A stretch of 64,000 bases of DNA from Stenopsyche tienmushanensis (lineage: Eukaryota > Arthropoda > Insecta > Trichoptera > Stenopsychidae): the NCBI GenBank assembly GCA_008973525.1, contig WACJ01000057.1, forward strand, positions 806,001-870,000, given 5' to 3'. Below the pieces are notes generated by a model. It had not been told where the DNA came from, searched no databases, and saw only the letters and a list, made by a program, of their open reading frames with translations. The stretch's first letter is position 1; every line of letters starts with the position of its first letter. A program made the position numbers and the translations under genes. Of this stretch, positions 55,600 to 64,000 are shown in pieces.

Positions 55600-55797
55600 G
55601 TACACCGCGTATCATCAACTTTTCTCTCAGGACCGCGCAGCGTAAGTCAATATTGTATATCAATAAATGAATCTTAACATAGTTCATTCATTTATTTGCG
55701 TACAGATGTGTATCTTCAGTTTCAGTGACAAAATGACGCGTTTGTTGAAGCTTGAAATCGATAAATTTGGGCTGATCGGTATAATAGCGTTTCAAAT
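55600..55797 (-). repeat. R-family fragment, cut by an M2 element
   Basis: CAGGACCGCGCAGCGTAAGT, TTGTATATCAATAAATGAAT, then AAATCGATAAATTTGGGCTG. It is interrupted at TA (55797-55798) by the M2 MITE. The continuation on the far side is not recognisable. Confidence 0.65.
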
Positions 55798-55798
55798 A

Positions 55799-56405
55799 CA
55801 CTTGGGTCTGTTTTTATGCGATAGTTACGCCCCACGGGGAGTCGCATAAAAAAAATCGCATAAAAAAAACTTTAACCATATACAAAACTGATGGATAGGT
55901 GCGTTAGATGGGTTATTTTAAAAACCGCATAACTTCAAATCAATGCAATAGGATGTACAAAAAATCGCATTAAAAAAATTGCGACGGCTTAACCATTATT
56001 TTTTTACACAGTTCGTGATCATGGAGTCGTGCAAATTTTTAAGCTCGCTTTGGAATTTGAAAGTTCGTTCAGAATTTTCAGGTTAGTTAATGACTCATTC
56101 TCTAGTTTATCCAGTATATGTTGATAATTGTTCTTAATATAATACTTTTTAAGAGTGGAAATGACGCCCTGATTTAGTGGCTGAATTAAGCATGTCGTGT
56201 TGGGTGAAACTTGGAAGAAATACTATTTTCACATTTGGATGTTACAATATAGATGACTTGAACTTATACTAGTGTTGATTTTAGATTTTTTTTATGCGCA
56301 TTCGCATAAAAAAAAGCTTTGCCCTCTATAGAAAAATGAGCGATAGGTTATGTCATTTTTCTAAATCGCATAAAAAAGATCCGCATAAAAACAAAGCCAA
56401 GTGTG
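55799..56405 (+). mobile_element. M2-type MITE, complete
   Basis: TA then CACTTGGGTCTGTTTTTATG; reversed right end CACACTTGGCTTTGTTTTTA, flanked by TA at 56406-56407. Subterminal hairpin ATGCGA ... CCCCACGGGG ... TCGCAT has the layout of the M-type hairpin but different bases. About 607 bp, no transposase motif. Confidence 0.8.
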
Positions 56406-56519
56406 TATTGATTTATGTGGCTTTCTGCATTTTTATTATGATTATAAAAAGATCACTAACAATCTAAGAGGACCCTACACCTAATGGTTTTCAACCGAAT
56501 AAGGACAAACTCCATTATA

Positions 56520-56760
56520 ATTTTAATGTTTATTTTATCGTCATCTGTTGATGTTTGATGTGATGATTTACTATTTTGTACTCTATGAAAAAAAATCGTT
56601 CATAATGCGCTGTGGATCGCTTTTTGCAACATTTAGACGTGTTGGGATACAGGACGATCTTGCCATCGATACGAGTGTATGATGAAACGCAAGACACTCC
56701 GTCTTTGTCTCCGATTCACAACCCCCGCAATCAACGTACGATAATGCATTTTCTGTATCA
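56520..56760 (-). repeat. R-B fragment
   Basis: ATTTTAATGTTTATTTTATC, CATCTGTTGATGTTTGATGT, then GAGTGTATGATGAAACGCAA and GACACTCCGTCTTTGTCTCC. It parallels 28420-28580. Confidence 0.6.
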
Positions 56761-56779
56761 CTTGAATCCGTATTATAGA

Positions 56780-57655
56780 TAAGAGCTCGATTTTTATATT
56801 TAAGACATGATACATGATATGTGGTACGCAGACCGCCTTTTGAGCATTTTTTTTTTCGCATATTTTTTTTTTTTTTTTTGAAAGACCCCAACGCAAAATT
56901 TTACTTCGTTCTTAAGACTTTATTTCTTAAACAAACAAACGTTTCTTGACCAAATATTGATCAAAATATATTTTCTAAAAATGTTTATATTTTATTTTCG
57001 CGGACCTCCGCAGACTCCAGTTCATACAACAAAAATAATAGAAATAAACTAGTAAACTACGCATAATTCAATAAGTTCGTTCTTTTGAAGAAATTGCGAA
57101 AAAAACGATCCCAAATATAGAATAAAAATATTTAAAGTGAAAAAAATCCTACGTACTTATTGAGTGATGTGTTATGTGTATTTAAAATTTTCAAAATTCA
57201 TATTATCGAGTCAAATTGGACGCATTTTAAGATCCTTGTTTTCTTCTATTTCGATTGCATACGTATGCCTTTATTTGATACGAGGCCCTCCATAAAATCA
57301 TTCATGATTCCAAAGCAATTCCGGTACATCAATAATTCATTCCTGTGAGGATTTTTTCCGGAATTATTGGGATTTATTCAAATTTTATTCACAGATAAGG
57401 CAGGCCAATGACTTCGGTGGAATCTGCTTCTTTAAACTTTCATTTATGCAAAATAAAACGACCTTAAAACTGTAACATTGCATAATCAAATATTCCACTC
57501 GATCTTGATGCCGCTCGTGTGAATTTTCATATCGGATGTCGGGGGCCGTATCAATGAGTCTATTCCGCCCGGGCGTTTGGGGTTGTTTAAATAATTTATC
57601 CGGCCGCTGCGAAAGTATATTGACTCCACCTGGATAAATTCGGTTGTAACACCTT
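56780..57655. other. Unassigned sequence
   Basis: Poly-T run around 56850-56880; otherwise nothing recognised. Confidence 0.4.
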
Positions 57656-57660
57656 ATATA

Positions 57661-57835
57661 TTATTGTATAATACAGGTTCTCGAGGGACCGAGGTGAGAC
57701 ACCGGAGTCAGCTGATCGCCAGGATCAATACCCATGGAGCTACCTTCGCTATCTTCCCCCTCACAAATAGACAATAGGCAGACCAAACCTGTTGTAACCT
57801 TGAGCATCTTCACAGGATAGACCCTCTCTGCATAT
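57661..57835 (-). CDS. Candidate exon with signal-peptide-like start (unproven)
   Basis: The minus-strand sequence AACTTTTTTTCGTACAG is a strong-looking splice acceptor ending at 57836. The following exon contains an ATG at 57805-57807 opening MLKVTTGLVCLLSICEGEDS, then EGSSMGIDPGDQLTPVSHLG and PSRTCIIQ before a stop at 57661. The first 16 residues are hydrophobic with a short polar start, like a secretion signal. No family is recognised. A possible internal donor (GAAGGTAGCT) would shorten the exon. The frame is also open upstream across the acceptor to about 57975, so the start is not certain. It could be chance. Confidence 0.22.
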
Positions 57836-57979
57836 CTGTACGAAAAAAAGTTTCTCAGCCCGACTCGGCGGATGAAAGAATCCCCACAAGGCGAGAGGGT
57901 TGATGTTGGAATGCTTGAAAAAATGGTCGCTCTGAAGAACCAGTTTTGTGAATATCGAAGAATGTAAATCATCATTTCA

Positions 57980-58780
57980 CTCGGAGCACTTTTAGCCTAC
58001 ATAATAATACTTATCAATTCAATGCTAAATATCTCTGGGGCAAGGACTTGCATTCTGTGGACAATGCGCCATTGATCTTCATACGGGCAATGCAATGGTA
58101 GATTACTTTTTTGTATGCAGCAACTACACATTTTTGCCTTGGAGCCTTTCAGAAAGACGTAAAAGCATCGAACATCCATGAATATTACAATGGACTGATA
58201 TAATAACATAATAGCGTATTTAGTTTTTAAGTCTAATTGTAGCTTCCTTTTAATGATGGCTTCGCTGTTGAAGGGATATTTAGGAACTTGTTCAAACATT
58301 CTTTTCTTTACAAACTAAAGAAAGTTTATCAAAGGGGCGTCGTATGAAACATATTATTTCATACAGTTGTTTTCAACTATAACTTGTGATACAGTCTGTC
58401 TCAAAAGATATGCCATGTATTGTTGTTGTGAATAAATTACCCGAAAGGAACTGTAATCAATAGATGTTTAAAAATTAATATGGATTAATTATAGATCTAA
58501 TCGTTTAGGATTAATAAAATATCGCAATAAGCAGGTGGATCTATAAAATTATGACAAAGCTAGAATTGGAAACAGAAATGGGTGTAATTCCAGAAACAGC
58601 CAGAAAAAAAACATGATCAATATTTTTGGGAACGACCGGCCATTGGAATTGCTTATTTGGGTTTCACTGATAAAATAATAGATCAAATTGCAGAAATACT
58701 GGATCCTGACGATAGTTTTGAATGTTATCAGAACAATGATCCAAAGCAGAAATCTTACTTTGGCAATCATCTACGAGGAT
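57980..58780. other. Unassigned sequence
   Basis: A 100-codon minus frame (57997-58299) lacks motifs; nothing else recognised. Confidence 0.4.
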
Positions 58781-58784
58781 CCCA

Positions 58785-59885
58785 CGTGTTTTTCGGCAAT
58801 TTTGTTCAGTCACGGTAAATTCTTCCGATGAAAACGTCGTCGCGCACTCCCACCACCTTCCGTCTTGAACTTGTGCAAACAAATTAAAGAACATGTGCGA
58901 AATTACCGTCGTATAACGCTGGAAGACATTCATTAAGTATTTTCTGACATTACTCGAAGTCTTCTTGGTGATATTGTGCCGAAAAAACTTGATTACAAGG
59001 ATTTGTATGCAAGATGGGTGCCCAGAATACTCACACCAGAGTAACATCAAAATCGCATGATTGTCGTGCGTGAATTTTTGAATTGTTTTGTACAGGAGGT
59101 TGAAACTTTTCTAGACTACATCATAATAGTGGATGAGACTTGGGTGTGTCACTCCAGAATCCAAAATACCTGGGGTCCAGCAGCGGGGAGCGCTCTGAGT
59201 CACCGCAGCATACAGAACTATATCTGAAGAAGCGGTGCTCGTGATTGTTGGACCTCCAGGTAAAGATGAGGCACCTCACACGACCAGAAACTGATGAAAG
59301 CCTTGCAACGGAGGTGGGATGGACCAACAAGGGAAGATGGACTCACCGAATTATCCCGGTCGTAATTGCCAAGCGAAAGTCGACAATGCCAAACACACCA
59401 TCACTGACTGAGGCTTAGAAACCCCAGAGAAACGCGCTGAAACAAGCACTCGGGGTAACCGAACTCAACGTTGACAACATGGTCCACAGCATGATGGCAA
59501 GAAAGAAGAACTGGGACATTTGGCGCAATTACGCTGAAGAAATTCTGAGCACCAAAGATGACAGTGAAAGAAAGGCATGAAATTACCCAATGCCAGACTA
59601 CCTGTCCTCCTGAAGCAATGTGGACAACAATAGAAAGGGGGCAAAGAAGGACAAGGTAGGGGTTTAGTCAATAAGAATCTGACACTATCCTGGGATCAAA
59701 CCCAGGGTGTCTTATGTAAGATTCCCCTCCCACAGGAAAAAAAAAGAATCCAAAAAGAGCTGGCGGCTGAGGTCTATGAAATTGGCATACAAAAACTGGT
59801 GCCTCGGCTACAAAAATGTATTGATTTTGATCGTTATCCTGTAAATTAAATACAAACATTTTTTGATCTTGCATAAATATTGTAA
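58785..59885 (+). pseudogene. mariner relic (lineage 3), interrupted by a LINE
   Basis: The 5' part GGCAATTTTGTTCAGTCACG then AAATTCTTCCGATG matches the 5' region of 26772-27440. Coding remains appear in several frames: EVFLVILCRKNLIT/LDYKDLYARWVPRILTPE, then VETFLDYIIIVDETWVCHSR, where VDET holds the first catalytic Asp. After the LINE, KELAAEVYEIGIQKLVPRLQ and KCIDFDRYPVN give the C-terminus. The catalytic middle is missing here as in the sister copy, so the deletion predates or parallels it. Confidence 0.8.
59167..59744 (+). mobile_element. LINE type L2, 5'-truncated, with 11-bp target duplication
   Basis: AGAATCCAAAA at 59156-59166 is repeated exactly at 59745-59755. The inside is pol C-terminus (LQRRWDGPTREDGLTELSRS, then KQALGVTELNVDNMVHSMMA and RKKNWDIWRNYAEEILSTKD), a short 3' UTR and CTCCCACAGG plus A8. 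Frameshifts are present. Confidence 0.93.
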
Positions 59886-59929
59886 CCTTACTTTCTGGAC
59901 GACTTGTTGAAATTGTTAAACTAAAATAT

Positions 59930-60075
59930 TAAGCTGTGTTTGTGTAATATATAATAAAATAGATATGAAACTGGTCTAAAGGCGATGCGATGCATCCGCG
60001 TAGCAACAGATATCAACGATTACTCCTCCTCTTTCCGACCAACTGCCGATCGGAGTTTCACTTTTTGTGACGTTC
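59930..60075 (+). repeat. Repeat pair T, copy 2
   Basis: Same order of blocks as 20090-20245: TGTGTAATATATAATAAAAT, GCGATGCATCCGCGTAGCAA, CAACTGCCGATCGGAGTTTC, ACTTTTTGTGACGTTC. Confidence 0.55.
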
Positions 60076-60079
60076 GAGC

Positions 60080-61420
60080 CAATTTGACCTACCGCACCTT
60101 CAAAAAATAAATTCAAGCGACAAGTCTTAAGTGCTTAAGGATCATTCAGATTCGTATTATGAACAAGATAACCATTTTCATTCAACAAGTTATATAAAAA
60201 AAGATGTCACTGATATCGTATAATTTCAAAACGATGGCACAACATGTGTATCATATCCAGGAAAATCGTATTCATAACCATTAAAAAGTAGTTTAAATCA
60301 TCATAATCTTTTGATTTTATCCCTGTTGAACAGGACTCAAAACCGTTATTTTTTCATTTCGGATTTCGTTCTGGTTCCAAACATTTATATCGGTTCGGTT
60401 ACGGTTCTTGTTTTGGAGAAAATAACTGTTTTATCGCTCTTCAATAAGTATATTTAATCGATCTTTTCGATTTTTTTTCATCTATTCCATGATATTTGTG
60501 GCTCACTGTATGTCGAAATGGTATATTTGATATTAGCCCAATTCATTTGAATCAAAAATAGATGCATAAATAATACAGTCGTGACTTACAGCTCAAATAG
60601 TATTAATTAATTTATTAGAGAAGTACATGTGTAAGTTAATTGAAAAGTGCTGCCATATTATTTATGTGATGGGATGATAATATCTAAGTATCAATGCCAT
60701 ACATAAAAGACTGTCGACAAGACTTTCACGCCTCTTGGTGCGATTGCATGATTCAGATCTTACACTCAGATTTATCATTGAACTCGTTTAGAGATTGTTG
60801 TCCTATTGCAGATGAAGAATAGATTATTTGACCACGTTATCTGCATGTTTTCACGGCGAATGCACACTTTCCGTGTATAACGAGGCGGTGTCTCTTTATT
60901 GGCGGGCAAACCCCACATTTTTCCTTTTCACTTTTTTCGCGTTTCCGAGCAGCGAATACGTACGAGCCGTTCCAGGAATACAAATAGGAAATGCTTGAAT
61001 ATTATCCCTCGGGATAGGAAATAATTGTGTTTGCTTGTATGATTCCACGGCCCGAACCGGGGGAGGCTGACTTTCATCAGCCATGGCAACCAGTAGACGC
61101 TACAGTCTGTGATTATTATCTTACGGCGTGAAATTTGAATAAATCTTTCCGGGGGGGTTGAAAAAACACTACAAAAAATAATGCGACAACCCTATCCGAG
61201 GCTCATAAATCATAATATTACACGATGTAATCTCATGTGCTTTAAAATATAAATATGTTTAAATTTGAATTACAACATATCAAATGGCTATTATATACAA
61301 ATATAGGATCAAATTGATTTTTTTTAAATAACTTGTATAAATTATTGCATAAGTATACTAAACATTCTATTTTGGAGTGTTGCCACGGATGTATAACTGT
61401 TTGACATTGTTTCAAACTGT
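60080..61420. other. Unassigned sequence
   Basis: CAGGACTCAAAACCG at 60331 and GGTTCGGTTACGGTTC near 60392 look like one end and subterminal repeats of a hAT-type element, but no matching end is found. The rest is unrecognised. Confidence 0.35.
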
Positions 61421-61427
61421 TTATCGA

Positions 61428-61816
61428 CCCATTGATGAGGAATACCGCAAATGCTGCGATCGAACTCGAATGATTCAAAAAGAGTATTCTCGCACATTAA
61501 GTGCGGAGATTAGAGAATCGGAAACTGAGACATACAGAGTTTCTTGCGTCTCTTAAATTATACATTGAACAATCTGCAATCAATCACATAAATCAATACA
61601 ATTAAAACTCAGCCCGGTGCCAAAAGCGATTGTATTTCAAGCGCTATTATGGGACCCAATCATATCAATAGTGTTAAGGTTAATTCATTGATATACAAGC
61701 TTTATTCACGCTGCGCAGTCCTGAGAAAATTGGATTTCTGTGGTCTATAAATGGTGTGTGTACGAATATAGCATCTATGTTTAACTCAATTTATGATTTG
61801 CTCGCTAATCATAGGG
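61428..61816 (+). mobile_element. R-B element, uninterrupted
   Basis: Starts CCCATTGATGAGGAATACCG; reversed end CCCTATGATTAGCGAGC with TTAA at 61817-61820. The left TTAA is eroded (ATCG). Contains GATTCAAAAAGAGTATTCTC, the empty counterpart of the LINE target at 1757-1766, and the core GTTAAGGTTAATTC then CACGCTGCGCAGTCCTGAG. 389 bp. Confidence 0.78.
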
Positions 61817-61994
61817 TTAAACTTAATATCAATAGCCATTCCTCAGTTTATACAAAAGATACAAAAAAATTTAAGGAACTGTGCGTTTCACAGTTCCAGC
61901 GGCGTGGTGTTTGACTATTGTGCGAATGTGCACTTAGGAAGTTGCACGCGAGACTACGAGCGAAAGAGAGTACTGTCACTTCCATAGTGCTGAC

Positions 61995-62624
61995 TAGGGA
62001 ATCCAATCCCGAGATCCCGGATAGTTTTTGGTGCTCATGAATTCCGGGATTAGTAAACGTAATCCCGAAAAATTAGGGATTGAAATTTTCGTCTAACAGA
62101 AATCGTACACCTCACCAGCATGTTGAAGGCTACTAAATCGAGACATTCTCGCCTAAATCTGGACGCTTGGAAACATTGGCGTAACTACTAAATGTATATA
62201 TATATACAGTACATATATGTTTTTTTAAATTGTTATGTTAACCTTTCCCTACCGGTGATGTATTTACTACACCTCGACTCTAATAATAGAAATATCGATA
62301 TGAAATATAATAGATACGGGGTTCAAAATTTTTGTATTCATCCGTAATATAATTACGAACTACATCAAAGTATTATAGTATATAAGTATTCATCCTCAGC
62401 GACGGAAATAAATAATTTGTCGGGAAATCGGGAATTTTGCGAGTTTTAGTTCGGGTCTCAGTAGATAGGAATTTTATCAGTCACAATGATGGTGTTATAC
62501 GAAATTGGGGACATTTAAACTGGGTGAAAATCCCAGTCCCGGGATCCAGGGACTGATCCCGGGATCGTCATACTCAATCCCGAAATCCCGGGATCAAAAT
62601 TTTGTCTCGGAATTGGATTCCCTA
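61995..62624 (+). mobile_element. hAT-1 MITE, complete
   Basis: Terminal repeats TAGGGAATCCAATCCCG and CGGAATTGGATTCCCTA with an exact 8-bp duplication GTGCTGAC (61987-61994 and 62625-62632). Subterminal CGGGATTAGTAAACGTAATC and several GGGATCCCGGG-like words probably serve as transposase sites (inference). 630 bp, non-coding. Confidence 0.93.
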
Positions 62625-62634
62625 GTGCTGACAT

Positions 62635-64000
62635 TAGCATGCTGGTTGAAAATAGTTTTTTGATTCTTGATATTTTTTTCAAAAAATCTTTCCAATCTAT
62701 CGTAAATTCAATGGTGTATCCCCGACTTACAAGCATTGCCCGAATTCATAATACTTATCCTTTGTATGAGACCATTGGCTATTCTAAATATGGTCCCAAG
62801 ATCAGAGTCCAAATCATGGAACTATTTTCAGAAGCAAATGAACATAAATTCTAACGAATTTTATTTGATTTTCTATGAAACGTGAGTCACATGTCAAAAT
62901 AGACTATGAATCACGATTTCTATGAATGAAGCAGATGGCTAGATCTTCGTTGGCGTTGGCTCTGAAAATTAGTATAAATTACACACAAATGGTCCAACAC
63001 CACCCCATGTTATCTTAGCATTTAACAGTCCCCAGACAACTAAAACCGAATTATCATTTTAGGAAAAGTGTTAATAAACGCTCTATATAAATTGGGAACC
63101 GGTTCCGTAACCCAGATGGATCGGCTGTCAGCCCCGTCTCCGCCGGGACGCAATCTGAAGATCCCTCGATCGCACACCGAGCGTTTCAGACAGCAAACCA
63201 GTTAAATGTAAAATTCAATACATATTTGCTTTTAAAAGTGCATTTCAGCTGACATGAGCTCGGGGAAGACACTTGTCATGAGAAGAACGTGTCCCAAAAC
63301 GATGCAGCGTTTTTTTTTCAACTCCGTGTGCGAAGGGCCTGAATGTATCAGAGTCAACCGGAGCCAGGACCTGGGGTAAACAAACACAAACCATTTCTGT
63401 TAAGAAAACAAAGCCGATGCACGGAGCGACCAGACGAAGCGAACTAACAAAAACTTGTTTACATGGCAAACACAAAAAAATATCATCGCCAAGCTCCGAG
63501 CTCGGGGAAAGAAGAACTCCTAAAGACGAGGTGTTACCTGCTGTTTATATTGCAGCTAAAATCGATAAAGACGCTGAGGCGGTGTTTACTCTGCTATGCA
63601 AAAAATGCGTCCACTGCTATCACTAAAACACACAGCTTTCAATTTATAACAGGGGCTAAAACGTCTTCCGTTTTATCCTGCGCTGTTTGGATGCTCTCCG
63701 CTCAATCATGGTAATCGTCTTTGCACTTACTCCACGAGGAACTGCTTACATTAAAATAACAATGACCGGGGACATTCTTTTTAACGATGGGCATCAGACA
63801 AGCCCAATGCATATAGACATATGACACGGACATCGACAGCGAAGAAATTTTGTTAGAAGAAATAAAATACACGAGCAATCCATCTATTACAATTCAGCTA
63901 AATTATTATAGTGCAGCCACAAACAGTCCACTATAGATCTAGGACATATTCAATTCATGAAAAAATATCACATACATATCACCTGTTTTACACATATTAG
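62635..64000. other. Unassigned sequence with a GC-rich patch
   Basis: 63095-63210 is locally GC-rich and has a 29-codon frame at 63116 (MDRLSAPSPPGRNLKIPRSH and on). 63300-63720 has overlapping frames of 60-80 codons without motifs. A host exon or promoter is possible but unsupported. Confidence 0.35.

Noticed and set aside
63116..63205. 29-codon frame in the GC-rich patch as a gene
   Set aside because: Too short, no recognised motif and no donor site at its end; kept only as a note on the region.
1..64000. tRNA, rRNA or CRISPR array
   Set aside because: No convincing B box or cloverleaf, no rRNA-like sequence, and no regularly spaced direct repeats with unique spacers.

Overview
This is eukaryotic nuclear DNA, AT-rich, with no operons and no long intact genes. 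The repeat fauna points to an arthropod, most probably an insect: R1-like non-LTR retrotransposons, several mariner lineages with TA target duplications, hAT elements with 8-bp duplications, TTAA-flanked piggyBac-like elements, and short inverted-repeat elements (MITEs). I cannot name the species. The window reads as intergenic or deep intronic sequence. No host gene is certain. Two weak exon candidates are listed, at 10985-11196 and 57661-57835, both on the minus strand.

Layout. 1.7-3.6 kb: one TTAA-flanked element (family R-B) that was hit by a 5'-truncated LINE and by a MITE. 4.8-6.3 kb: a transposase fragment, an R-A element and an LTR-like repeat. 7.5-8.8 kb: a minisatellite, then repeat E cut by two LINEs. 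11.9-13.2 kb: inverted pieces of E and related repeats. 14.3-18.7 kb: mariner, R-A, MITE and LTR-like remnants. 20-22.1 kb: E with a LINE, then a mariner 3' half. 24.3-25.3 kb: the longest reverse-transcriptase relic of the L1 type. 26.8-28.6 kb: mariner, hAT and R-B. 29.7-31.4 kb: a three-level nest (K containing hAT-1 containing hAT-2). 35.3-36.8 kb: a second K split by a MITE, then R-B and a CTCF-like motif. 38.4-39.5 kb: the best-bounded mariner. 41-43.6 kb: a Helitron-like relic and a decayed LINE. 45.9-51 kb: three mariners of one family, R-B, a piggyBac-like MITE and R-A. 53-56.4 kb: R-A, an E-box cluster and a MITE. 58.8-59.9 kb: a mariner split by a LINE. 61.4-62.6 kb: R-B and an intact hAT MITE. 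The rest has no feature I can assign.

All transposase and reverse-transcriptase reading frames seen here are broken, so they are annotated as pseudogenes or dead elements. The value of the window lies in its insertion history. Exact target duplications, and an uninterrupted paralogue of one insertion site inside the window, let the order of events be read directly. Two different LINE types ended at the same position of repeat E. The mariners show a repeated pattern of internal deletion.
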